A stretch of DNA of 64,000 bases. It comes from Thalassobius sp049116315 (GTDB taxonomy: Bacteria; Pseudomonadota; Alphaproteobacteria; Rhodobacterales; Rhodobacteraceae). Of this stretch, positions 44,399 to 53,371 are shown in pieces. The notes beneath the pieces were generated by a model. It made no database searches, was not told the origin of the DNA, and saw only the letters and a list, made by a program, of their open reading frames with translations. Positions within the stretch are counted from its first letter, which is position 1, and each line of letters opens with the position of its first letter. A program made the position numbers and the translations under genes. The stretch covers positions 310,001-374,000 of the forward strand of contig JAGDZD010000007.1 of assembly GCA_049116315.1 (NCBI GenBank), in the 5' to 3' direction.

Positions 44399-45067
44399 TT
44401 ACAGGCGCAGTGGTTGCGTCTGAATGTATTCAATGCCCGGTCCTGCCCATTGGCGTGATCCCAACACACGTCCAGCCTTATCCACCAAATAGGTGTTGGT
44501 GAACGACCTATCTTCGTTTTTACAGGCTTCGGTGACAACAAGGGTCGTGCCGCTGACCTCACCTACATTGACCGCTTGCGTGGCACCAACGGAAACAGCA
44601 CATGTGAACTGTAGGGAGGCTGTTTTGTCCGCCCCGTCCAAAAACCGCATGATCCGCGTCGCTTGACCTGCTTTGCGCTGCGCAATGAGCGCGCGCGACT
44701 GAGAGGCTGAGGTCGACATAAGGTCACTGCTCAAGCCTCGTGTGCTGGTCATAATGCCGTCACGAAACGAGATGGTCTGACGGGCGCTGGTAGAGAAGGT
44801 TTGGTAGGGGCCGTTCTCTGCGATCTGCAGCATTGCTGTTGAAGCCTTGTTTTTTTCAAGCACGACCAGTGTCAGCGGGACGTCAGTTGCGGCGAGAATG
44901 GCATCGACATTTACAGTAGCAGCGGGGGCATCTTTGGGCTTGGTAAAAAGACCCTTGGCAATTGCCTTAATATCAACCGCTGGCTTTGTGCTTCCGCAGC
45001 CTGCTAAAACTGCCAAGCCCAGCAGGGTCGCAATTGTTGAGCGTTTTAGAGTTACTGTCATAGTCAT
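44399..45067 (-). CDS. yjbF: YjbF/GfcB-family lipoprotein
   Basis: 222 residues. Lipobox LAVLAGC gives an acylated N-terminus. The mature protein is mostly beta-strand. In E. coli the homologue is part of the yjbEFGH operon that makes a secreted polysaccharide. ATG 45067 overlaps the stop of yjbH (ATGA), so they are coupled. Symbol by family and partner gene. Confidence 0.78.
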   Translation of the reverse strand: MTMTVTLKRSTIATLLGLAVLAGCGSTKPAVDIKAIAKGLFTKPKDAPAATVNVDAILAATDVPLTLVVLEKNKASTAMLQIAENGPYQTFSTSARQTISFRDGIMTSTRGLSSDLMSTSASQSRALIAQRKAGQATRIMRFLDGADKTASLQFTCAVSVGATQAVNVGEVSGTTLVVTEACKNEDRSFTNTYLVDKAGRVLGSRQWAGPGIEYIQTQPLRL

Positions 45068-47217
45068 CGCCACACACGGCCCCATTCGTTGGTCAGATCG
45101 GGACGATGATAGTCACGCACGCGCCCATATAGACGATTATTAACATTTACACGTGCGCCACCGTCACGTGTAAGAGATTGGATTGTAACTGAATTTACTT
45201 TGCGCGTCGCTTTGCCCAGCATCCAATCTAGTGGAATGCTAAGCCGCAGACCTTTGTCAAACGAACCTTCGCCGAAGTCGTTAAACGGCACATCCGTCAG
45301 TGTGGCATAGGCCCCGATGCGCCAACCGTTGGCAAATTCGCGGTCCAATGCGAAGGTTGCTCCGTAGTCGCCCGCAAGATAGCGGCCGGCATCGACTTGG
45401 CCATGGAACCCATTGCCAAAGCTATAGTAGGCCGACACATGGCCTGTCATTACTTCATAGCTGCGCAGACCCAGCATCTGGTCAAAGTCGCGTTGCTGAA
45501 CATAGTTCAGCTCGGCACCAAGCGCGAGACGACTGTCGACGGGTTTCCACAACAGTTCGCCAGAAACACCGGCATACATCTTTTCAAGATAGCCCACGGT
45601 CACGCGGCTATAGAGGTCTTGGCCGGGCCGTCCGAAATGCGACAGCGTTAGTGTTTCCAAAGCCGGGTCGCCTTGGCGGCTATAGCTGGCATAGTCTGTG
45701 CGCACGCGCGGCAAGGTTGTTGGAGTGGATCTGGTCACACTGTCGAGGTTGCCGGCAGCTTTTTTGGCAAGCGATCCCGAAATTTCCCAATTGGGCGTGA
45801 TTTTATAGGTCCCGCTCAGGCGAACCCCAAGGTCAACGCGAACAGGATTGTCTGGATCAAAGACGCTGAGCGTCATAAATGGCCCGAAACTCCAGTCGAG
45901 CTTTGGATAAAGGCCCGATTCTGCTGCGGGGGCTTTGCCGCGTCCATCAACAATTTGAGTGCGCTTCAGCAGCTCTGAAGCTGGGGCATGCTCTAGTTGT
46001 TCCAGATCAGAGCGTTGGAATGTAACCGCCGCCAATTCCATGCCTTTGCTGACAGGGACAATTGTAAAGCTTTCAACCGAGCCCGGTAGAATACGGCTCA
46101 TGGCGCGCGCAGCGCGGCCCAAGGCCTGGGGTTCGGAGTTGTAGGTGGCATTGCGCAAGCGCAGTGTGGCGGCATGGGCGCTCAGGTCTAGGCCTTCATA
46201 AACCAAGCTTTCTCGCTCAAGTGCAGCCTTCAAACGTGGCCGGACATCTGAGGTGACCGAGGCTTCGGTCCATCCCAGATCTTTAATCTCGGCAGGGGTG
46301 CGAACTTTGACCGGGGTTGGGGCCACGTCGATGCCGCCAGGTCTTGGGGCATACCGTGGGTTCGAGCCAAAGCTGAACATCGCGCCGATTTCTGAACCCG
46401 ATTTTGAATAGACAGACAGCTGAGAGCCGCCTTTGAACCGGTAGTCTAAACCGACGTTCCATGGGGAATTGCGCGTGATGAACCCACTGGAAACCTCAAG
46501 CGGATAGGCATCCGATGAATATTCCGCCTTAAAGCTAAGACGATCCGTGGCAGCCCACTCAATGCCACCAAAAGGAGCGACATCACCGCGGAACCACTGG
46601 TTGACCGTTGGTTTGCCCCCTTGACCCACGTTGTTGGTCGGACGGGAGCCTGTTTGACCAATGACGCCATAGGTGCCCAAACGGCCCCATCCAAGACCAC
46701 CCGTCACCTTGAGGCCGGGCAGGACCTCTTTGGTGGCGACGATATATTCGCCGCCATAAAGACCAGTTCCGATGAAGTCGCGCAGGCCGATTGAAACGGC
46801 TGGTCGCAGGTCGGTTTCGTCGAAGACTTGATAGCGAAGGTCAAAACTGCGGTCGTAATAGGTGATCGAGCCATCATAAATCGTTGAGCCGGGGAGCACT
46901 AAATCGTTGATGGCAGAGTAGCGAAAACTGCCGCTCAAACGCGGCAGCAGCTGAAAGCTCAGCGTGGTACGCGTTGTGCCCGCAGAATGAGAGATGCTTG
47001 TGGTTAGCTCCGCGTCAGGGGAAACCTCAGCGCTTGGCATGTCGATCAAGCCAACGTTGCCAAACGAGTTGACGCTTGGGCGATCAGGTATCGTGAACGC
47101 ATCTTGCGAAGAAACTGTCGCTGGAAGGACCAGAAGTACAGCTGCACTGCCCAGCAAGAATTTGCGGGTCTTTTTGGCCGGGTGGCTTTGGCGTGAAAAG
47201 CTGCGGTTTTTCATCAT
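45064..47217 (-). CDS. yjbH: YjbH-family outer-membrane protein for exopolysaccharide
   Basis: 717 residues. A signal peptide (about 38 residues), then the YjbH N-terminus (PSVNSFGNVGLIDMPSAEVS), alternating amphipathic strands typical of a large beta-barrel, ending in an aromatic-rich C-terminus. Expected to help secrete or shape a capsule-like polysaccharide with YjbF. YjbG (GfcC) is not encoded next to it, so the set here is shortened. Confidence 0.82.
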   Translation of the reverse strand: MMKNRSFSRQSHPAKKTRKFLLGSAAVLLVLPATVSSQDAFTIPDRPSVNSFGNVGLIDMPSAEVSPDAELTTSISHSAGTTRTTLSFQLLPRLSGSFRYSAINDLVLPGSTIYDGSITYYDRSFDLRYQVFDETDLRPAVSIGLRDFIGTGLYGGEYIVATKEVLPGLKVTGGLGWGRLGTYGVIGQTGSRPTNNVGQGGKPTVNQWFRGDVAPFGGIEWAATDRLSFKAEYSSDAYPLEVSSGFITRNSPWNVGLDYRFKGGSQLSVYSKSGSEIGAMFSFGSNPRYAPRPGGIDVAPTPVKVRTPAEIKDLGWTEASVTSDVRPRLKAALERESLVYEGLDLSAHAATLRLRNATYNSEPQALGRAARAMSRILPGSVESFTIVPVSKGMELAAVTFQRSDLEQLEHAPASELLKRTQIVDGRGKAPAAESGLYPKLDWSFGPFMTLSVFDPDNPVRVDLGVRLSGTYKITPNWEISGSLAKKAAGNLDSVTRSTPTTLPRVRTDYASYSRQGDPALETLTLSHFGRPGQDLYSRVTVGYLEKMYAGVSGELLWKPVDSRLALGAELNYVQQRDFDQMLGLRSYEVMTGHVSAYYSFGNGFHGQVDAGRYLAGDYGATFALDREFANGWRIGAYATLTDVPFNDFGEGSFDKGLRLSIPLDWMLGKATRKVNSVTIQSLTRDGGARVNVNNRLYGRVRDYHRPDLTNEWGRVWR

Positions 47218-47523
47218 GTGGTCCGCTCAATTAGTCTTGGTTGGTCTACGGGTTAGGCAATAGTACAACCTCTGTCCATGATTGCGAAAGATTTCACCGG
47301 AGTCTTCAATAAATCGTTGCTCTAGACCCACAAAAGTCTGGCCGAAATTTGCTTTTTCTATGTTTCCCGCGAAGAATTGGCGCTGTGGGTATTTGGTCTT
47401 GTATGTCCCAATCAGGACTGGAACTGTGCAGGGTGCTGCAAGGCGGGCTCTGGTGTCCCTCCCGGCTTCGCAATGGATTGTGCTCACCGCCCCAATAATT
47501 TGGGCGGCGCAGCGATATGAAGC
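47218..47523. other. Upstream region of yjbH
   Basis: 306 bases between yjbH and the MAPEG gene. A weak stem CCGCCC-AATAATTT-GGGCGG (47489-47512) lies just after the MAPEG stop. Small ORFs here use many rare codons (AGG, AGA, ATA, CTA) and are not convincing. It should contain the yjbH promoter. Confidence 0.5.
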
Positions 47524-47922
47524 CTACAAAAGGCCAGAGGTCAGCACCGCATAAACGATATAGGCGAGCGCCAAGTTTGCGACCAGAAATGCTGGAATAC
47601 GCACAAAAGGAATGCCGGTGTAATACAGGCCTGCAAAGGCCACGCGACCCAACACAAAGATCAACGCGGCAGTTTGTGCCTGCGGTGAGTGCACCCCGAC
47701 AAGGGCAGCGGCCGCCAATACGGGCACGGCATAGGCGTTGGCTTCGACTTGGTTTTGATAGGTGTTTTGAATGCGTTTTGCCAATTTTGACCGCTCGACC
47801 GGTGCGCGATTGGCGGAAAACCCATATCCGAAGCCCAATGTCGCGTAGGTAAACATCAGCTCAACAGCAAGCAGGGTCATGGTCAAAACGGTGAGAGAAA
47901 TAAGCGCCATAACAAGTGTCAT
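47524..47922 (-). CDS. MAPEG-family membrane protein
   Basis: 132 residues with four membrane segments. ERSKLAKRIQNTYQNQVEANAYAVPVLAAA matches the MAPEG family (glutathione-dependent membrane enzymes). Divergent from a TetR-family gene, with two perfect operators in the gap, so it is a likely target of that repressor. Confidence 0.8.
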   Translation of the reverse strand: MTLVMALISLTVLTMTLLAVELMFTYATLGFGYGFSANRAPVERSKLAKRIQNTYQNQVEANAYAVPVLAAAALVGVHSPQAQTAALIFVLGRVAFAGLYYTGIPFVRIPAFLVANLALAYIVYAVLTSGLL

Positions 47923-48040
47923 TTGGTGTCCTAACGTGTGTCTGTGGGCATCGAAGAGTTAGCCCGTTGTGAAAGCACAACGAAAAGTGATGAGCTGTTG
48001 AAAGCTTACTCTTGTAGCGGTGCGCCGAGTCGATGATTAT

Positions 48041-48077
48041 ATCCAAGTGGATTGAATGGATATCTATCCACTTGGAT
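48041..48077. promoter_or_regulatory. Twin TetR-type operators
   Basis: ATCCAAGTGGAT (48041-48052) and ATCCACTTGGAT (48066-48077) are exact reverse complements of each other, and each is itself an ATCCA-NN-TGGAT palindrome. Centre-to-centre distance is 25 bases. They lie 30 to 66 bases before the TetR gene and between it and the divergent MAPEG gene. Confidence 0.8.
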
Positions 48078-48106
48078 AGTCATTGCAAGAAGTGGATGCA
48101 TGGATC

Positions 48107-48718
48107 ATGTCGAGATCGCGAAAAGTTGAACCCGAAGCAGCCCTCGCGGCGGCGACGTCTGCGTTCTGGGCGCATGGGTTTCACAATCTGGGCACCCGAC
48201 AGATCGAGGAAGAGACAGGCATCACGCGCTTTACGCTGCAGACCCAATATGGGGGCAAAAAGCAGCTGTTCCTTGCGGTGCTTGATTCCTACCTCGATCA
48301 GCTGGACGCAACAGGCTTTGGACATTCCGCCACCAACGGGCTTGAAGGGGTCGCGCAGTTCTTCGACCATCGCGGTGATGCTTCTGGGGCGGCAAGTGTC
48401 GCGGGGCGCGGGTGTCTTATGCTGAATGTCCTGGTTGAGTTTTCCAGCACTGATGTTGAAATCAACCAGCGTGGAGAACGCTATTTTGCCATGTTACATC
48501 AGGCGTTTAGCAAAGCGTTCACCATCAGCCAAAGCAGGGGCCATCTGCGCGACGACTTTGACGTGGACAATGCGGTGGAGGTTCTGTTGGCGGCAACGAT
48601 GGGTCTAAGCGCCATATATCGGTCTAATCAAGACCGACAGGCCGGGGCCCGGATGTCGCGCGCGATTGCGGCGCTGCTGCGCAGTTGGGACACGCGCGAT
48701 GCGCCGTGGGCCCTCTAG
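48107..48718 (+). CDS. TetR-family transcriptional regulator
   Basis: 203 residues. Helix-turn-helix in AFWAHGFHNLGTRQIEEETG; the effector domain is diverse. GRGCLMLNVLVEFSS in the C-terminal half is typical of the NemR/AcuR-like group that senses electrophiles or small alkenes. I took ATG 48107 (MSRSRKVEPE). Probably autoregulated and controlling the divergent MAPEG gene through the twin operators just upstream. Confidence 0.85.
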   Translation: MSRSRKVEPEAALAAATSAFWAHGFHNLGTRQIEEETGITRFTLQTQYGGKKQLFLAVLDSYLDQLDATGFGHSATNGLEGVAQFFDHRGDASGAASVAGRGCLMLNVLVEFSSTDVEINQRGERYFAMLHQAFSKAFTISQSRGHLRDDFDVDNAVEVLLAATMGLSAIYRSNQDRQAGARMSRAIAALLRSWDTRDAPWAL

Positions 48719-48767
48719 GGGCCAGACAAGGCCAAATAGGACCTGTCTGGCAAGGCGTTCACAAAGA

Positions 48768-49370
48768 TCAACCCGCCGGTGGGGCTGTTAGCTCCATAGA
48801 TGGGCGGTTCTCAAAGTCGGCAAACCAATTGGCCAGCGCTGGGTTGTCGCTGCGCCAGTCGATGTCGGGCAGGCGGAAATCCAAGTAGCCCAACGCAGCC
48901 GCCAACGCGATCTGGCCAAGGTCAATGGGACCTTCAAAATCGGTGATGATGGAGTTTGCATGCGCCGTAGCGCGTGCGATTCCGTCTTGCCAGCGGGCTT
49001 TCCACATCTCGGACTGTTCGGGGTCTGGGCGGCGGCGCTCCATTACGATGGCATAGGCGGAATCCAGAATGCCATCGGCCATGGCTTCTCGGGTCAATAC
49101 GCCCCAGCGCGCGTCGCCGTCGGGAATCAATGTCGCTTTGTTGGACAGCGAGGCCAACCACGCGCAGATCACTGGCGAATCATAAATTGCGGTGCCTTGA
49201 TCGGTGATCAGAGCAGGGACTTTGCCAAGAGGGTTGGCTGCGCGCAGGTCTTTGGCCTCTTCAAAAGGGTTGGAGAATACCTGCTCAACCTGATCTTGCA
49301 GGCCAAGTTCTTCGACGCAGATCCGTGCCTTGCGCGCATAAGGAGAGGTGTGGGCAAAATATAACTTCAT
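48768..49370 (-). CDS. Glutathione S-transferase
   Basis: 200 residues. Thioredoxin-like N-terminal part (MKLYFAHTSPYARKARICVEELG with Ser/Tyr as possible catalytic residue, NPLGKVPALI, YDSPVICAWLA) and helical C-terminal part. Conjugates glutathione to electrophiles. Convergent with the TetR gene; together with MAPEG it makes a small glutathione/electrophile neighbourhood. Confidence 0.87.
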   Translation of the reverse strand: MKLYFAHTSPYARKARICVEELGLQDQVEQVFSNPFEEAKDLRAANPLGKVPALITDQGTAIYDSPVICAWLASLSNKATLIPDGDARWGVLTREAMADGILDSAYAIVMERRRPDPEQSEMWKARWQDGIARATAHANSIITDFEGPIDLGQIALAAALGYLDFRLPDIDWRSDNPALANWFADFENRPSMELTAPPAG

Positions 49371-49438
49371 GGACTTGTGATCTTTCGGTTTGATGAGGGT
49401 GGAAAGGCGTGCGGTGCACGCGTGTTGACGTTTAGGCG

Positions 49439-49948
49439 CTACAGATCGACTTTACGCCCTAAAAGGCGCGGCAAAGACTCGTCCTTGAGGACGAAGTGGT
49501 GCTGATACGCGCCATAGAGATGCAGGCCCAAGCCTGCGGAAAAAGCTGCTATTCCAAGGTGGTAAAGCCAGAAAATGACCGTGCTGCCGCCGGCACCTAG
49601 CCACAAAAGATGGCCATGGGAAGACATTGCAGAACACAGCCAAAGATACATCAAAGGCAAAACGAACCCAGCCAGTAACATTCCCAATGCCACGCCGCGC
49701 GCAACCAAAACGGTGACGGGTTTGGCATTGCCCAAGGGCAGAGGGTGATGATGGCTGAGACGCCAATACAATCGAAAGGCAAAGAGCAGACACACCGCCA
49801 TGGCGAGTGGCGTCATTGGACTTGGATCAGAAACTTGCCAAAGATCTTGAATAGATCGCACGACAAATACAGGCATCAGAATGGCTCCGAGCCAATGAAA
49901 GAGAATCGTGATCCAGCCAAACCCCAGTCCTGTGTCTTTGAATGCCAT
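49439..49948 (-). CDS. Cytochrome b561-family protein
   Basis: 169 residues, four membrane segments. Histidines in ILFHWLGA (first segment), HHHP and the last segment LGLHLYGAYQHHF form the usual b-heme ligands of bacterial b561 electron carriers. Inner membrane; electron partner unknown. Confidence 0.78.
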   Translation of the reverse strand: MAFKDTGLGFGWITILFHWLGAILMPVFVVRSIQDLWQVSDPSPMTPLAMAVCLLFAFRLYWRLSHHHPLPLGNAKPVTVLVARGVALGMLLAGFVLPLMYLWLCSAMSSHGHLLWLGAGGSTVIFWLYHLGIAAFSAGLGLHLYGAYQHHFVLKDESLPRLLGRKVDL

Positions 49949-50062
49949 GATATGTCACCTTGTTGCTGGCATTCAAAATAAACGAACGCAGAACTCAGGC
50001 ATAGACAGTAAAAAGTGATGGTATCCATCGCCATTTGCGAAGGCAGGAAGCTGGGCGGCGGC

Positions 50063-50938
50063 TCAGCTGGCCAGCGCCGGTGCTTGCGGTGTGTGCAGCG
50101 CGCTCAGGAATTCTTCGATCAACCCGGCGGTGCCAGAGCTGTGCCGATGGATCGCATAGGTGTCTATAAACCGGTCAGCCCCATCAAGTTCATGCATGTA
50201 AAGCATGTTGCGGTGCACGCTGGCCTGTACCACGCTTTTGGGCAAGATAGAGACGCCAACCCCAGAGGCGACGCAGCCCAAAATGCCATCAAGAGTGCCC
50301 AATTCGACAATTTCGTTGGGCCCAAGCCCCTGTCGTTTGACCCAGGTTTCGGCATAGAACCGATACGAACATCCCGGTCTGAATACGATCAAGCGAGCTT
50401 GGATGGCATCTTCGATCCGTTGGGCATTTTGCGCCGAAATCAAGACCATTTCTTCATTAAAAACAGGAACAGCACGTAAATCGGGGTGGGCATAGGCCCC
50501 GCCTATCAGGGCCACATCAATGCGCCCATTCAGGGTCAGCGAAACCAGCTCTTCGGTGGGGCCAGATTGAAGGTCGATCCGCGCCGTTGGGTTTTGACCG
50601 CAAAACCTGCCGATGCAGGCCGGGAGTCGGGTGGCAAAAGTTGATTCCATCGACCCAATGCGCAGCAGCCCTCCGCCTGAGGTGTGGCTTGACAGAGCAA
50701 TGCTGGCGTCACGTTCGGCGCGCAGAACTGTGCGAGCATGATCGCGCAAAACAGCCCCAGCCGAGGTCAGAGACATCCCGCTTCGAGAGCGGGTGAACAG
50801 GGTGACGCTCAGCTCTTCTTCGAGCGCCTTGATCCGCGAGGTGACGTTGGATTGCACGCAATTGAGGCGGCGGGAGGCTTCGACGATGGTGCCGACATCG
50901 GCCACCATCAAAAATGTGCGCAGGGTCCGAATCTCCAT
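50063..50938 (-). CDS. LysR-family transcriptional regulator
   Basis: 291 residues. MEIRTLRTFLMVADVGTIVEASRRLNCVQSNVTSRIKALEEEL is a complete LysR helix-turn-helix. Divergent from a nitronate monooxygenase gene, the usual LysR-target layout. A dyad ATTCAT-N8-ATGAAT is present in the shared gap. Confidence 0.9.
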   Translation of the reverse strand: MEIRTLRTFLMVADVGTIVEASRRLNCVQSNVTSRIKALEEELSVTLFTRSRSGMSLTSAGAVLRDHARTVLRAERDASIALSSHTSGGGLLRIGSMESTFATRLPACIGRFCGQNPTARIDLQSGPTEELVSLTLNGRIDVALIGGAYAHPDLRAVPVFNEEMVLISAQNAQRIEDAIQARLIVFRPGCSYRFYAETWVKRQGLGPNEIVELGTLDGILGCVASGVGVSILPKSVVQASVHRNMLYMHELDGADRFIDTYAIHRHSSGTAGLIEEFLSALHTPQAPALAS

Positions 50939-50974
50939 AATTCACCTCATTTTCAGAACGTATCATTCTAATAA

Positions 50975-50994
50975 ATTCATTTTACTAGATGAAT
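50975..50994. promoter_or_regulatory. Candidate LysR binding dyad
   Basis: ATTCAT-TTTACTAG-ATGAAT, within which the T-N11-A spacing of LysR sites can be read. It lies between the divergent LysR and nitronate monooxygenase genes. Confidence 0.5.
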
Positions 50995-51038
50995 ATATGG
51001 CGTCAAGCTTGGTCGACACAAGCTTTACCGGAGTCACC

Positions 51039-51959
51039 ATGCCCACGCTTCTTGATCTTTGCGCCATCAGCGTTCCTGTGTTGCAGGCCCCAATGGCGGG
51101 CTTAGCTGGCCCCGAACTCGCCGCAGCTGTCAGTGCAGAAGGCGGGCTTGGCCATCTCGGAGCGTTGCGGGTGCCTCCTAAGACGTTGCGGACGTGGATC
51201 AAGGAAACGCGGGCTCTGACTTCGCGCCCTTTTGGGGTGAACCTTGTGCCGCAATATGGCGGCCCTGAGGTTTTTGAGGCCAGCCTGCGCGTGGTTCTAG
51301 AAGAGCGCCCAAAGGCAGTGTCATTGTTTTATGGCCGGTTTTCTCAGACCATTCCGCGGCTAAAGGCCGAAGGCATTGTGACCATTGTTCAAGTCGGATC
51401 GGTGAGGGAGGCTGTTCAGGCTGCCGAAGACGGGGCCAACATCATTGTGGCGCAGGGGATCGAGGCCGGTGGCCACATCCGGGGCCGCGTGAGCCTGATG
51501 GCGCTGGTCCCGGCGATCGTTGATGCCGTTGGCGACGCAATACCTGTGGTGGCCGCAGGGGCGATCCATGATGCCCGCGCGGTGCGCGCGGCGCGCGCGC
51601 TGGGGGCGCAGGGTGTTTGGTGTGGTACAGCGTTCCTTGCCTGCGCGGAATGCAACACCCATGATGCCTATAAGCACAAGCTGATCGCAGCAGGCACCGA
51701 CGACACTCATTTCTTGACGGGCTATTCCTATGGTTGGAAATACGGCACGCCCCACCGCGCGATCCGTGGCAGGGGGGGATGGAACCTCCTGCGCTTTATG
51801 GGCGGTGGGTTGCGTCGGGTGGATGATGGCAAAATGGCGGATCGACTGAGCCTGTATGCGGGCCAAGGCGTTGGGCAATTGACCGCGCAAACACCCACCG
51901 CACAAGTGGTTCAAACCCTCGCTGCTGGGTTCATCGATGATGGGTTGAGACAGGCGTGA
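51039..51959 (+). CDS. Nitronate monooxygenase (2-nitropropane dioxygenase family)
   Basis: 306 residues, FMN TIM barrel. VLQAPMAGLAGPELAAAVSAEGGLGHLGA at the N-terminus and GIEAGGHIRG with the conserved histidine (flavin/substrate site). The ATG at 51039 has GGAG five bases upstream; a longer version starts at 50997. Detoxifies alkyl nitronates in the family, although many members have other roles. Confidence 0.85.
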   Translation: MPTLLDLCAISVPVLQAPMAGLAGPELAAAVSAEGGLGHLGALRVPPKTLRTWIKETRALTSRPFGVNLVPQYGGPEVFEASLRVVLEERPKAVSLFYGRFSQTIPRLKAEGIVTIVQVGSVREAVQAAEDGANIIVAQGIEAGGHIRGRVSLMALVPAIVDAVGDAIPVVAAGAIHDARAVRAARALGAQGVWCGTAFLACAECNTHDAYKHKLIAAGTDDTHFLTGYSYGWKYGTPHRAIRGRGGWNLLRFMGGGLRRVDDGKMADRLSLYAGQGVGQLTAQTPTAQVVQTLAAGFIDDGLRQA

Positions 51960-51986
51960 ACGAGTTTTGATGGCTGGGGGCGTGGC

Positions 51987-53351
51987 TTAGGCCATACGCT
52001 CGCCGTGCTTCCACTTGCCCTTGTAAAGCCGCAGGTGAAAGACCGGAAATTTGACGATCTCGTCGAACATAACAAGGGCAAAGACCCAAACCACAGGCAG
52101 TTCAAGATAGAGCACAAACAAGAGTGTTAGGGGCACTTTCACCAGCCATTGCGAGCCTACAAAGATGTTCATCACATACACGGTGTCACCGCCCGCGCGC
52201 AGGGTCTGGCCGCAAATTGCATTCGACCCTTTGGGAAAGGGCAATATTAACAAGATGGGTAGAAAGCTGAATATGGCGGCCCGGGTTTCCGGCTCTAGGT
52301 CGCTGTAGATCCAATCGGAGGCGAGGCCGACAAACAGATACATCAGCGACACAATGGCCGAAGCCACAAAGGCCGAGCGCCATGCGCGTCCCAAGAAGGT
52401 ATCAAGGTCGTCACTGGAGGTGCGCTTGCCCAAGAGTTGCGCCATCATGATCCCGGTGGATTGTGCCCATGACATTCCAAACGTGCCCGCGACATGGACC
52501 CAAGGCAATATGACTGTGATGGCCGCAAAGTCGTTCACGCTCATCTTTGCATAGATCAGGGCGCACAGGCTGCTGGAGGCTGTCATGCTGATGAAGGTCA
52601 CGGCGATGGGCACCGAGAACTTAATGTGGCGCTTTAGCGAATTGGCAAAGGTGTCATGCAGCCAGCCTTTGACATGGGTAAAGCCCCCATTGGCGCGCAA
52701 TAGGGCTGTGACCAAGATCACTGCCCGAGATGCCGAGCCAAGCGCACTGCCCAAAGCGGCGCCCATAACCCCCAGTTCCGGAAAGCCAAACAGGCCGTTG
52801 ATGAACAAAATGCTGAACACAATGTTGATCGGAACGGCGATCAAATAGGTGAAAAACGTGACTTTCGTTTTGCCACAACCGTTGAAGAAACTCGACAAGG
52901 CCTGACAAATGGACTCTGCAAAGACAACAATCAGAAAGACGCTGAGGTAGCGCTGGGCTTGCTCTGCGATCCAAGGGGTGTGGGCAAAGGCGTTTAGGAC
53001 CGAACTGCCAAAGGTGAACACAAAGATCACCCCGGCCAGAGCTGCGGTCAAATTGATGAAAAGCCCGGCATAAAGCCCCGTCTTAAGGGCCACGTCGCGC
53101 CCAGACCCAAAGGCCTGAGCGATCCGTATTTGTGTGGCGCTGGAAAACGCGAAAAGGATCCCAAGCATCAGTCCGCCAATCGCCGCAGCGAGGCCCATCG
53201 CGGCCAAGGCCACTTCTCCCAAGCCAGACACCAGATAGGCGTCAATCACCACGATGCCGTGCAGCATCATCGCTTTAAAGCAGAGGGGCCATGCCACTTG
53301 GAAAATGGCCCCTGTGGTGGGCACACGATCGGCGATCGGGGAGGCTGACAT
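51987..53351 (-). CDS. MATE-family efflux transporter
   Basis: 454 residues, about 12 membrane segments in two homologous halves (ATQIRIAQAFGSGRDVALKTG and the later MMAQLLGKRTSSDD are the repeated MATE loops). Sodium- or proton-coupled exporter. It begins 20 bases after the aldehyde dehydrogenase stop on the same strand, so it is probably the last gene of the oligouronide locus; why an exporter is there is unclear. Confidence 0.82.
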   Translation of the reverse strand: MSASPIADRVPTTGAIFQVAWPLCFKAMMLHGIVVIDAYLVSGLGEVALAAMGLAAAIGGLMLGILFAFSSATQIRIAQAFGSGRDVALKTGLYAGLFINLTAALAGVIFVFTFGSSVLNAFAHTPWIAEQAQRYLSVFLIVVFAESICQALSSFFNGCGKTKVTFFTYLIAVPINIVFSILFINGLFGFPELGVMGAALGSALGSASRAVILVTALLRANGGFTHVKGWLHDTFANSLKRHIKFSVPIAVTFISMTASSSLCALIYAKMSVNDFAAITVILPWVHVAGTFGMSWAQSTGIMMAQLLGKRTSSDDLDTFLGRAWRSAFVASAIVSLMYLFVGLASDWIYSDLEPETRAAIFSFLPILLILPFPKGSNAICGQTLRAGGDTVYVMNIFVGSQWLVKVPLTLLFVLYLELPVVWVFALVMFDEIVKFPVFHLRLYKGKWKHGERMA

Positions 53352-53371
53352 TCAGAATCCTTAGAACGGTG

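Noticed and set aside
47227..47487. 86-codon leftward frame ending 10 bases before yjbH
   Set aside because: Uses many rare codons (AGG, AGA, ATA, CTA), has no ribosome site and no third-position GC bias; treated as leader DNA.
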